From assembly GCF_030818255.1 (NCBI RefSeq), contig NZ_JAUTAG010000001.1, positions 3,224,001 to 3,288,000 on the forward strand: 64,000 bases of DNA. Reading direction: 5' to 3'. Positions 8,630 to 16,798 of this stretch are shown one piece after another; the stretch's first letter is position 1; each line of letters starts with the position of its first letter. The notes under the pieces were generated by a model. It was given only the letters and a program-made list of their open reading frames with translations. It was not told where the DNA came from and did not search any database. The translations under genes and the position numbers were made by a program. The stretch is from Microbacterium sp. SORGH_AS_0969 (GTDB lineage: Bacteria; Actinomycetota; Actinomycetes; Actinomycetales; Microbacteriaceae).

Positions 8630-11196
8630 CAGTCCTCCTGGGGTGCGAACACGATGTCGGTGACGGCGGTGGTCTCACCTTCGGCGAAGGCGATCGTCTC
8701 GATGCGGCCCACCGCGCGCAGGTCGCCTTCGGCGAGGCGCAGGGCTTCGACGTGCGGGCCCGACACGGTCAGCGACGTCACCGGCGTCTTCTGCGAGGCC
8801 TTCGCCTCGGTCTTGGCGCGACGGATGCCGATGAGTGCAGCGCTCACAGCGGTCAGCACGGCCGGGTCGCCCTCGATGCCGAGCGGTTCGGGCCATGCGG
8901 CGGTGTGCACCGACCCCTCCTCGAACCACGACCACACCTCTTCGGACGCGAACGACAGCACGGGCGCGAACAGGCGCACGAGCGTCGACAGGGCCGTGCG
9001 CAGCGCGAGAGCCGCGGAGGCCTGCCCCACGTCGGTCTGGTCGTAGGCGCGCTCCTTCACGAGCTCGAGGTAGTCGTCGCAGAACGTCCAGAAGAACGAC
9101 TCGGTGATCTCGAGAGCCCGCGCGTGGTCGTACGCTTCGAAGGCGGCGGTCGCGTCGCGCACCACGGTATCCAGGGTCGCGAGCATCGACGCGTCGAGCG
9201 CGTGCGTCACCTGAGCGCCCTCGGGCACGGGGAACGACAGCACGAACTTCGCCGCGTTCAGCAGCTTGATCGCGAGGCGACGGCCGATCTTCACCTGCGT
9301 CGGGTTCTGCGGGTCGAAGGCCGCGTCGGTGCCGAGGCGGCTGGATGCCGACCAGTAGCGCACGGCGTCGGAGCCGTGCTGCTTCAGGATGTCGGCGGGC
9401 GTGACCACGTTGCCCTTCGACTTCGACATCTTCTTGCGGTCGGGATCGACGATGAAGCCCGAGATCGCGGCATCCGTCCACGGGGCGCGGTCGTCTTCCA
9501 GGGCGCTGCGCAGCATCGTGGAGAAGAGCCACGTGCGGATGATGTCCTGACCCTGCGGGCGAAGGTCGAACGGCGCCACGAGGTTCCACAGCTCCTCGTC
9601 GCGCTGCCAGCCACCGGCCAGCTGCGGGGTCAGCGACGAGGTCGCCCACGTGTCGAGAATGTCGCGCTCGGCGTCGAAACCGCCCGGAACGCCGCGCTGG
9701 TCTTCGGTGTAGCCCGGGGGCACGTCGGTCGTCGGGTCGACGGGGAGCGAGGCGAGGTCGGGCGTCAGCACGCGCGCGTAGTCGCGCTCTCCGTTCTCGT
9801 CGAGGCCATACCAGACCGGGATCGGCACGCCGAAGAAGCGCTGGCGCGACACGAGCCAGTCGCCGGTGAGCCCGTTGGTCCAGTTCTCGAAGCGCACGCG
9901 CATGAAGTCCGGATGCCACGACATCTCGCGACCGAGAGAGATCAGACGCTCGCGCAGCTCGGCATCCCGAGCCCCGTTGCGGATGTACCACTGCCGCGTC
10001 GACACGATCTCGAGGGGCCGGTCGCCCTTCTCGAAGAACTTCACGGGGTGCGTGAAGGGCTTCGGGGCGCCCTCCATGGCGCCGGACTCCTGCAGCAGCT
10101 CGACGATGCGCTTCTTGGCGCTGAACACCGTCTTGCCCGCGAGCTCGTCGTAGGCCGCCTTCGCGGCATCCGTCACGATCACATCCGGAGCGTCGGCGAC
10201 GATCCGGCCATCCTTGCCGATGATCGTGCGGTTGGGGAGGTCGAGCTCGCGCCACCAGATGATGTCGGTCACGTCGCCGAAGGTGCAGATCATGGCGATG
10301 CCCGACCCCTTGTCCTTCTGCGCGAGCGGGTGGGCGAGCACGGGCACCTCGACGTCGAACAGAGGGGTGCGCACGGTCGTGCCGAAGAGCGGCTGGTAGC
10401 GCTCGTCGTCGGGGTTGGCCACCAGCGCCACGCAGGCGGGGAGCAGCTCGGGGCGGGTGGTCTCGATGAACACGTCGCCCGAGCCGTCGGTCTTGGCGAA
10501 GCCCACGCGGTGGTAGGCGGCGGGCTGGTCGCGGTCCTCGAGCTCGGCCTGGGCGATCGCGGAGCGGAAGTCCACGTCCCACAGCGTCGGCGCGAGCGCC
10601 TGGTAGGCCTCGCTGCGCTCGATGTTGCGCAGGAACGCGAGCTGACTCGTGCGGATCGAGTCGTCGGAGATCGTGCGGTAGGTCTGCGTCCAGTCGACGC
10701 TCAGACCCAGTTCGCGGAAGAGGTCTTCGAACTGCTTCTCGTCTTCGACCGTCAGCTGCTCGCACAGCTCGATGAAGTTGCGGCGGCTGATGGGCACCTG
10801 GTCGGCGGCCTTGCTGCTCTTGTTGTCACCACCCGCGAACGGGGGCGTGAAGTCGGGGTCGTAGGGGAGCGAGGGGTCGCAGCGCACGCCGTAGTAGTTC
10901 TGCACGCGGCGTTCGGTGGGCAGGCCGTTGTCGTCCCAGCCCATCGGGTAGAACACGGTCTTGCCGCGCATGCGCTCGAAGCGCACCTTCACGTCGGTGT
11001 GCGTGAACGAGAACACGTGGCCGATGTGGAGGCTTCCGGATGCCGTCGGCGGCGGGGTGTCGACCGAGTACACCCCCTGGCGGCCGAGTTCGGCGGCGCG
11101 AAGGCGATCGAAGACGTACGTGCCGCGCTCGTTCCACGCGGCGTCCCACTTCTGCTCGAGGCCTTCCAGGGCGGGCTTGTCGGGAATCGTGGCCAT
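8629..11196 (-). CDS. valS: Valyl-tRNA synthetase
   Basis: Class Ia synthetase charging tRNA-Val, 855 aa. HIGH signature in PPTASGSLHIGHVF near residue 50; KMSKS in [13 protein letters not shown] near residue 589; the editing domain lies between them, and the anticodon-binding helical domain follows. I chose the ATG at 11196 because GAGGAG precedes it at good spacing and the protein starts ATIPDKPALEGLEQKWD, as in homologues; the frame extends further upstream without support. TATCCT on the minus strand at 11259-11264 is a possible -10. There is no T-box here, unlike ileS. Confidence 0.96.
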   Translation of the reverse strand: MATIPDKPALEGLEQKWDAAWNERGTYVFDRLRAAELGRQGVYSVDTPPPTASGSLHIGHVFSFTHTDVKVRFERMRGKTVFYPMGWDDNGLPTERRVQNYYGVRCDPSLPYDPDFTPPFAGGDNKSSKAADQVPISRRNFIELCEQLTVEDEKQFEDLFRELGLSVDWTQTYRTISDDSIRTSQLAFLRNIERSEAYQALAPTLWDVDFRSAIAQAELEDRDQPAAYHRVGFAKTDGSGDVFIETTRPELLPACVALVANPDDERYQPLFGTTVRTPLFDVEVPVLAHPLAQKDKGSGIAMICTFGDVTDIIWWRELDLPNRTIIGKDGRIVADAPDVIVTDAAKAAYDELAGKTVFSAKKRIVELLQESGAMEGAPKPFTHPVKFFEKGDRPLEIVSTRQWYIRNGARDAELRERLISLGREMSWHPDFMRVRFENWTNGLTGDWLVSRQRFFGVPIPVWYGLDENGERDYARVLTPDLASLPVDPTTDVPPGYTEDQRGVPGGFDAERDILDTWATSSLTPQLAGGWQRDEELWNLVAPFDLRPQGQDIIRTWLFSTMLRSALEDDRAPWTDAAISGFIVDPDRKKMSKSKGNVVTPADILKQHGSDAVRYWSASSRLGTDAAFDPQNPTQVKIGRRLAIKLLNAAKFVLSFPVPEGAQVTHALDASMLATLDTVVRDATAAFEAYDHARALEITESFFWTFCDDYLELVKERAYDQTDVGQASAALALRTALSTLVRLFAPVLSFASEEVWSWFEEGSVHTAAWPEPLGIEGDPAVLTAVSAALIGIRRAKTEAKASQKTPVTSLTVSGPHVEALRLAEGDLRAVGRIETIAFAEGETTAVTDIVFAPQED

Positions 11197-11459
11197 GGGG
11201 GTACTCCTCGAGCGATATGGGCGGCACTGTGTGAGCGTGCCTGATGGGTATGGCATCCAGGATACCGGGGGAGTCGCACGCGAGAGCGCGGCGCGCAGAT
11301 CCGGCATCGGAGCCGGATCCGGATGCATTCGCGCGCTGCGTCCGGAGCCAACGACCATTTCCGGATCTGCGTGCCATCCTTCCCACCACGGGTTTTCGCA
11401 CCGGGTCCAGGAACACCGGTAGTCTGGAGGTTCCCCATCGAGAACTCCGAGGTCGCTCC
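11197..11459. promoter_or_regulatory. Divergent region between valS and the ABC importer
   Basis: No gene. TAGTCT at 11420-11425 is a probable -10 for the importer operon and gives a leader of about 28 nt. Minus-strand TATCCT at 11259-11264 may serve valS. Several CCGGATCC-like words cluster at 11285-11325 without a clear palindrome. Confidence 0.4.
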
Positions 11460-13088
11460 ATGCCTTCTGTGCCTTCCCGTGGGCGGCTCGCCCGCCGCGT
11501 CCTGTCGACGGTCGCCGTCGCCGCGGTCGCTGCCCTGTCCCTCGCGTCGTGCGCGGGTTCCGACCCCGCCGCCGAAGGAGACGGCGAGATCGTCTGGGCG
11601 ATCGAGGGAGCGAACCTCTCGGCGGGGCACATGGACCCGCAGACCAGCCAGCTCGACGTGTCGGCCATGGTGCAGCGCGCGGTCCTCGACTCGCTCGTGT
11701 TCCAGGAGGCCGACGGGTCGTTCTCGCCGTGGCTCGCGACCTCGTGGGAGGTCGAGGACGGCGGTGCGACCTACGTCTTCCACCTCCGTGACGACGTGAC
11801 CTTCCACGACGGCACGCCGTTCGACGCCGCCGCGGTGAAGGCGAACTTCGATCGCATCGTCGACCCCGCGACCGCGTCGGCGCAGGCGGCGTCGATGCTC
11901 GGCGGCGACCTGTACGCGGGCACCGATGTCGTCGACGAGCACACCGTCCGCGTGCGCTTCTCGCAGCCCTACGCGCCGTTCCTGCAGGCCGCGAGCACCG
12001 CTCTGCTCGGGTTCTACTCGCCCGCGGTGCTCTCGGCGAAGGCCGACCAGCTCAAGGCGGGCGGTCCCGGGGTGAACGTGGGCACCGGCCCCTTCGAGCT
12101 GACCGAGTACACGCCCGATCAGGACATCGTGTACACCCGCAACGACGACTACACGTGGGGCCCCGACGGCGGCGGAAAGCCGGCGTTCAAGACGCTCCGC
12201 GTCGACATCCTCCCCGAGGCCTCGGTGCGCCTCGGCGCGCTGTCGAGCGGCCAGGCCGACGTCGTCACGAACCTCCCGCCGAACCTCGTTTCGCAGGTTC
12301 CGGGCGATGACACCGTCGAGTCGATCGCCTACCCGGGCCTGCCGTACTCGCTGTACCTGAACGAGAAGTACGGCGTGTTCGCCGACCAGAACGTGCGGCA
12401 GGCCTTCAGCCGCGCGATCGACGTCGACACCGCCGTGCAGGAGATCTTCTTCGGGCAGTATCCGCGTGCCTGGAGCATCCTCGGCGCCACGACGCCCGGC
12501 TACGACGCGAGCCTCGAGAACTCCTGGCCCTTCGACCCCGCCGAGGCGAACGCGCTTCTGGACGCCTCCGGATGGACGGGACGGGATGCCGACGGCATCC
12601 GCACGAAGGACGGTCAGCGTCTCACCGCCCGGTGGATCGCGTGGACTCCGGTCCCGGACGACCGCGCGGCGCTCGCGAACGCGATCCAGAGCGACCTCAA
12701 GGCGGTCGGTTTCGACCTGCAGCGCGAGGTGCTGGAACCCGGCGCGTACAACGAGCAGTACGGTCCGAAGACGTTCGATCTGACCGACTGGGGCTTCTCG
12801 GGCGTCGACCCCGACCTGCTGCGGAGCCACCTCGCCACCGACGGCTTCCAGAATGCCTCGCAGGTCAGCGATCCCGCGCTCGACGCCCTGCTCGAGGAGG
12901 GCGCCTCGACGACCGATCAGGCCGCGCGGAACGCCATCTACGCGCAGGTGCAGCAGTGGAACGCGCAGCACGCCGCGATCGTCCCGCTGTACAGCCCCGC
13001 CCTGATCAGCACCGTCACCCCGAAGGTGTCGGGCCTGACCTTCGACCTCTACGGTCGTCCGCTGTTCGCGACCGCCTCGGTCGGCTGA
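11460..13088 (+). CDS. ABC transporter substrate-binding lipoprotein (family 5, peptide/nickel type)
   Basis: 542 aa. Twin-Arg-containing n-region, hydrophobic core AVAAVAALSLA and lipobox LASC, so it is a lipoprotein anchored outside the membrane. The mature part has the SBP_bac_5 pattern: VQRAVLDSLVFQEADGSF, SWEVEDGGATYVFHLRDDVTFHDGTPF, then VRQAFSRAIDVD near the middle. It should capture oligopeptides or a related ligand for the permeases and ATPase that follow. I chose the ATG at 11460 because the signal peptide starts there; the frame is open further upstream but without a promoter or SD. Confidence 0.92.
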   Translation: MPSVPSRGRLARRVLSTVAVAAVAALSLASCAGSDPAAEGDGEIVWAIEGANLSAGHMDPQTSQLDVSAMVQRAVLDSLVFQEADGSFSPWLATSWEVEDGGATYVFHLRDDVTFHDGTPFDAAAVKANFDRIVDPATASAQAASMLGGDLYAGTDVVDEHTVRVRFSQPYAPFLQAASTALLGFYSPAVLSAKADQLKAGGPGVNVGTGPFELTEYTPDQDIVYTRNDDYTWGPDGGGKPAFKTLRVDILPEASVRLGALSSGQADVVTNLPPNLVSQVPGDDTVESIAYPGLPYSLYLNEKYGVFADQNVRQAFSRAIDVDTAVQEIFFGQYPRAWSILGATTPGYDASLENSWPFDPAEANALLDASGWTGRDADGIRTKDGQRLTARWIAWTPVPDDRAALANAIQSDLKAVGFDLQREVLEPGAYNEQYGPKTFDLTDWGFSGVDPDLLRSHLATDGFQNASQVSDPALDALLEEGASTTDQAARNAIYAQVQQWNAQHAAIVPLYSPALISTVTPKVSGLTFDLYGRPLFATASVG

Positions 13089-13112
13089 TCGCCCGCACAC
13101 CACGGACCACGG

Positions 13113-14090
13113 ATGCCACGCTCTCGCACCCGCGCGATCCTCTCGCGCATCGGCGGGATCGTGGCATCCGTCGTCCTGGTGCTGTGGGGAGCGGCCACCG
13201 TCGCGTTCGTCGCGTTCCGGATCATCCCCGGCGATCCGGTCGAGGTCATGCTCGGCCCGCAGGCGCAGGTCAGCGACGCGGTCAAGGACGGGATCCGCGC
13301 GGAGCTCGGACTCGACCGCCCGGTGCTCGAGCAGTACGGCGCGTTCCTCGGTCGACTCGCGCGCGGTGACCTGGGGGAGTCGTACCAGTTGCGACTGCCC
13401 GTGAGCGAGGTCATCGGGCGCCAGCTCGGCCCCACCCTGCAGCTCTCGGCCCTCGCGTTGGGGATCGCGCTCGTCCTGGCCCTGGCATCCGCCCTGCTCG
13501 TCCGCGGACGGACAGGCCGGGTCGTGGCATCCGGTCTCGAACTCGTCGTGCTGTCGTCGCCGGTGTTCTGGACGGGGCTCGTGCTGCTGAGCGTGTTCTC
13601 GTTCCAGCTCGGCTGGTTCCCGGTGTCGGGGGCGCGCGACCCGTCGGCGATCGTCCTGCCTGCCGTCACTCTGGCCTTGCCGGTCGCGGCTCTGCTCGCG
13701 CAGGTTCTGCGCGACGGGGTGCAGGCAGCGGAACGCGAACCGTTCCTCGTCACCGTGCGAGCACGTGGAGCCTCCCCCCTCCGCGAGAGCGTGCACCACA
13801 CCCTGCGTCACGCGGGCGTAGGCGCCGTGACGCTCGCGGCGTACCTCGTCGGCTCGCTCCTCGGGGGCGCCGTCCTCGTGGAGACGGTGTTCGCCCGCCC
13901 CGGCATCGGACGAGTGACGCTCACGGCGATCACCGACCGCGACCTGCCCGTCATCACGGGCGTGATCCTGCTGAGCGCGCTCGTCTTCGTCATCGTGAAC
14001 ACGATCGTCGACCTCGTCGTGCCGCTGCTCGACCCCCGGCTCCGTGGCGCGTCCGCGGCGATCCGGGTGCGGGCGGGGGTGCCCGCATGA
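13113..14090 (+). CDS. ABC transporter permease (DppB/OppB type)
   Basis: 325 aa, about six transmembrane segments. The N-terminal TM is followed by FRIIPGDPVEVMLGPQAQVSD, typical of OppB-type permeases. A BPD_transp_1 domain with the EAA-like loop near QAAEREPFLVTVRARGASPLRESVHHTLRHA contacts the ATPase. It is 24 nt downstream of the lipoprotein gene, and its stop overlaps the next start (ATGA). It forms the heterodimeric channel with the following permease. Confidence 0.92.
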   Translation: MPRSRTRAILSRIGGIVASVVLVLWGAATVAFVAFRIIPGDPVEVMLGPQAQVSDAVKDGIRAELGLDRPVLEQYGAFLGRLARGDLGESYQLRLPVSEVIGRQLGPTLQLSALALGIALVLALASALLVRGRTGRVVASGLELVVLSSPVFWTGLVLLSVFSFQLGWFPVSGARDPSAIVLPAVTLALPVAALLAQVLRDGVQAAEREPFLVTVRARGASPLRESVHHTLRHAGVGAVTLAAYLVGSLLGGAVLVETVFARPGIGRVTLTAITDRDLPVITGVILLSALVFVIVNTIVDLVVPLLDPRLRGASAAIRVRAGVPA

Positions 14091-14929
14091 CGGTGGTGGA
14101 TGCGCCGAAGCGCACGCGTTCCGGCGGGCGGACCCTCGCGCTCGGCCTCGCCGGCGGGGTGCTCGCCGTCATCGCCCTCGCGGCTGTCGCCCCCGGCCTG
14201 CTCGCGACGCACGACCCGCTGGTCACCGACGTCCGTGCGGCTCTTCAGCCGCCGAGTGCGGCGCACTGGTTCGGCACGGACCAGAGCGGGCGCGATGTGT
14301 ACTCGCGCGTCGTCTACGGGACGGGCCGCTCGGTCGGTACGGGGCTCCTCGCCACCGCGCTGGCTTTCGTCGTCGGGATCGTGGCCGGGTCTCTCGCCGC
14401 CGTCTCGCCGAGGATCGTGGATGCCGCCGCCATGCGCGTCGTCGATGTGCTGCTCGCGTTCCCCGAGTTCCTCGTCGCGCTCCTCGTCGTCGCGGTCCTG
14501 GGGCCGGGCCCGGTCAACGTCGCGGTGGCCGTGACGATCGCCGCCATTCCGGTCTACATCCGCCTCGCGCGCGCGCAGACGCGCACGCTCGCGGCCGCCG
14601 AGCACGTCGAGGCCGCACGGATCGTCGGCGTCTCCGCCGTCGTCGTGCACATCCGCCACGTGCTGCCTGGCGTCCTGGGCGCCGTGAGCGTGCTGGCCAC
14701 GATCGGCATCGGCACGAGCATCCTCGCCGCGGCGGGGCTGAGCTTCCTCGGGCTGGGGCCGACCGAACCCACGCCGGAATGGGGGTTGATGCTCTCGGCC
14801 GGACGCAACCTGCTGCTGCAGGCGCCCTGGGTCGCCGTGTTCCCCGGGCTGGCGATCACCACGACCGTCATCAGCGTCAGCGTGATCGGGCGCATCCTGC
14901 GGGCCGGGGCCGAGGAGCGGGGCGCATGA
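14087..14929 (+). CDS. ABC transporter permease (DppC/OppC type)
   Basis: 280 aa. An N-terminal segment with one TM leads to the OppC-type motif GTDQSGRDVYSRVVYG. The membrane domain carries AEHVEAARIVGVSAVVVHIRHVLP as the EAA coupling loop and LSFLGLGPTEPTPEWG near the end, a strong OppC signature. It overlaps both neighbours by 4 nt (ATGA), so the four importer genes form one translationally coupled operon. Confidence 0.92.
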   Translation: MTVVDAPKRTRSGGRTLALGLAGGVLAVIALAAVAPGLLATHDPLVTDVRAALQPPSAAHWFGTDQSGRDVYSRVVYGTGRSVGTGLLATALAFVVGIVAGSLAAVSPRIVDAAAMRVVDVLLAFPEFLVALLVVAVLGPGPVNVAVAVTIAAIPVYIRLARAQTRTLAAAEHVEAARIVGVSAVVVHIRHVLPGVLGAVSVLATIGIGTSILAAAGLSFLGLGPTEPTPEWGLMLSAGRNLLLQAPWVAVFPGLAITTTVISVSVIGRILRAGAEERGA

Positions 14930-16485
14930 GTGGGCTGAGGGTGCGTGACCTCCGGATCGCCGCGGGGCGAACGCCGCTCGTCCGTGGGCTCGACCTCGAC
15001 GTGGTGCCGGGGGAGTGCCTGGCGATCGTCGGCGAATCCGGCACCGGCAAGTCGCTGACCGCCGCGGCGCTGCTCGGTCTGCTGCCGCGGACCCTGTCGT
15101 GGAGCGCCGCCGCCCTCGAGGTCGATGGTGTCGACGCACGCGGCCTCGACGAACGGCGGTGGCGCAGGCTCCGCGGGCGCCGGATCGCCCTCGTCTCGCA
15201 GGACGCCCTCGTCTCGCTCGACCCGCTGCGGCGCATCGGCGCCGAGGTGGCCGAGCCCCTGCGCATCCATGAACCCGCCGTCCGCGGGGAGGCGCTCCGC
15301 ACGCGCGTCCGCGGGGTGCTGGAGCGCGTGGCGCTGCCCGAGCCCGACCGGCGCGCACGTCAGTATCCCCACGAGCTGTCGGGAGGCCTCCGCCAACGCG
15401 CGCTCCTCGCCTCGGCCCTCGCGGCGGATCCCGCGATCCTCATCGCCGACGAACCGACGACGGCCCTGGATGCCACGGTCCAGGCGCGCGTGCTCGACCA
15501 GTTGCGGCGAATCGCCGACGCCGGTGTCGCGGTGGTGTTCATCAGTCACGACCTCGCGGCCGTCCGCCGGGTGGCCGATCGCGTGATCGTCCTGCACGAC
15601 GGTCGCGTGGTCGAGGCGGGGGAGACCGCCCGGGTGCTCTCCGACCCTCGCGATCCGCAGACCCGCGCGCTCGTCGAGGCGACGCACCACGAGCTCCTGC
15701 ACCGCGCCCCGCGATTCGACGCACCGCTGATGGCCGGGAAGGGACTGCGCAAGAGCTTCGGCGACCGCCTCGCGGTCGACGACGTCAGCTTCACGCTGCA
15801 CCGTGGGCGCACCCTCGCGGTCGTCGGCGAATCCGGATCGGGCAAGACGACGCTCGCCCGACTCATCGTCGGAGTGAGCGAACCGGATGCCGGAACCCTG
15901 ACGTTCGACGGACGCCCCTGGTCGCCCCACGCCGCGCGCGGTGCTGCTCGGCGCCGCGTACAGCTCGTGCAGCAGAACCCCTGGGGTGCGCTCGATCCGC
16001 GCTGGAGCGTCGCCCGAACGGTGGGGGAGGCGGTCGCTGCGGCCGGGGTCCCACGTCCGCGCCGCCGCGCGGAAGTCGATGCGCTGCTGCACGAGGTCGG
16101 TCTGGGTGCCGGCTTCGGGCGACGACTGCCGGCGCAGCTGTCGGGCGGACAACGGCAGCGGGTCGCGATCGCTCGCGCGCTGGCCACGGATCCCGACCTC
16201 CTCGTCCTCGACGAGCCGGTCTCGGCACTCGACGCCACCGTGCGCGCGCGGATCCTTGACCGCCTTCGCGCTCTCCAGCGCGAGCGCGATCTCGCGATGG
16301 TGTTCATCACGCACGACCTCGACGTCGTGGCGGGCATCGCCGACGACGTGCTCGTGATGAAGGACGGCCGTGTCGTCGAGTCGGGCCCCGTGCCGTGCGT
16401 CTTCGCCGAGCCGCGGCATCCCTTCACGCAGGAGCTCCTCGCCGCCTCCTCGTCCGCACCCGCCGCCCCGCCGACCGGGCGTTGA
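14926..16485 (+). CDS. Dual ABC ATPase (DppD-DppF fusion type)
   Basis: 519 aa with two nucleotide-binding domains. NBD1: Walker A GESGTGKS near residue 38, signature LSGGLRQRALLA near 149, Walker B ILIADEPTTALD. NBD2 from about residue 265: Walker A GESGSGKTT, signature LSGGQRQRVAIA, Walker B LLVLDEPVSALD. It powers import through the two permeases as a single-chain version of DppD/DppF. Its stop codon lies inside the left arm of a 22-bp palindrome that may end the operon transcript. Confidence 0.93.
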   Translation: MSGLRVRDLRIAAGRTPLVRGLDLDVVPGECLAIVGESGTGKSLTAAALLGLLPRTLSWSAAALEVDGVDARGLDERRWRRLRGRRIALVSQDALVSLDPLRRIGAEVAEPLRIHEPAVRGEALRTRVRGVLERVALPEPDRRARQYPHELSGGLRQRALLASALAADPAILIADEPTTALDATVQARVLDQLRRIADAGVAVVFISHDLAAVRRVADRVIVLHDGRVVEAGETARVLSDPRDPQTRALVEATHHELLHRAPRFDAPLMAGKGLRKSFGDRLAVDDVSFTLHRGRTLAVVGESGSGKTTLARLIVGVSEPDAGTLTFDGRPWSPHAARGAARRRVQLVQQNPWGALDPRWSVARTVGEAVAAAGVPRPRRRAEVDALLHEVGLGAGFGRRLPAQLSGGQRQRVAIARALATDPDLLVLDEPVSALDATVRARILDRLRALQRERDLAMVFITHDLDVVAGIADDVLVMKDGRVVESGPVPCVFAEPRHPFTQELLAASSSAPAAPPTGR

Positions 16486-16542
16486 GTGTCCAGGAAACGC
16501 CGCAACTCTCTCCGGCATAACGGCGTTTCCTGGACACTCGAC
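16481..16542. repeat. Long perfect palindrome at the end of the ABC operon
   Basis: GAGTGTCCAGGAAACGCCG (16484-16502) pairs perfectly with 16521-16539. The pairing extends to 22 bp (16481-16502 with 16521-16542) including one G-T wobble; the loop is 18 nt. It carries the AAACGCCG/CGGCGTTT core. No U-tract follows, so it may be a repeat element or an intrinsic terminator of the U-less actinobacterial kind. Confidence 0.7.
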
Positions 16543-16582
16543 GGGGGAGCGGCGGGGCGCAGCGGGGAGCGGGACGAGCGCG

Positions 16583-16798
16583 TAGAATGGGGGGATCAGC
16601 ACCGATCCGGCCATCACCGGGGAGCTCGCGGAAGAAACGGGTCATGGCCCGGACTAGAACCGCGCGGGGCAGGCCCGTCACAGCCGCAGTGAGAGCGGTG
16701 TCGGTCCCTGAGCCTGTCGAAGGGTCCGACACAACGCAGGGTGGTACCGCGGTCCCGACGGATCGTCCCGGCGAGGAGACCTCGACCCGCGGAGAGAC
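16583..16798 (+). promoter_or_regulatory. Translational T-box riboswitch of ileS
   Basis: The canonical T-box sequence AGGGTGGTACCGCGG is at 16738-16752. The -10 TAGAAT (16583-16588) puts the start near 16595. An ultrashort stem I shows the Ile specifier ATC at 16613-16615 in GGCCATCACCGGGGAGC, followed by the conserved GGAAGAA. There is no terminator; instead CCGCGG inside the T-box (16747-16752) can pair with CCGCGG at 16787-16792, which abuts the Shine-Dalgarno GGAGAG before the ATG at 16799. Uncharged tRNA-Ile would free the SD. This is the known actinobacterial class II ileS arrangement. A repeat hairpin occupies the linker between stem I and the T-box. Confidence 0.92.
16698..16732 (+). 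repeat. TTCGACAGGCTCA-family hairpin inside the T-box
   Basis: GTGTCGGTCCCT (16698-16709) pairs with AGGGTCCGACAC (16721-16732) with one mismatch; the loop carries GAGCCTGTCGA. The loop matches the repeat family found at 22.5, 42.9, 19.0 and 49.4 kb. It ends 5 nt before the T-box sequence and takes the place of the stem III/linker hairpin. Confidence 0.8.

Noticed and set aside
8752..11244. Long open frame on the strand opposite valS
   Set aside because: High-GC codon use leaves the antisense frame open; the predicted protein is Arg/Gly/Val-rich low complexity and valS is unambiguous.
11285..11325. Cluster of CCGGATCC-like words upstream of the importer
   Set aside because: No convincing symmetry or repeat spacing; likely composition.
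10989..13811. 940-codon open frame opposite the substrate-binding and permease genes
   Set aside because: Antisense shadow of the ABC importer genes; no domain, no SD, extends across the valS start.
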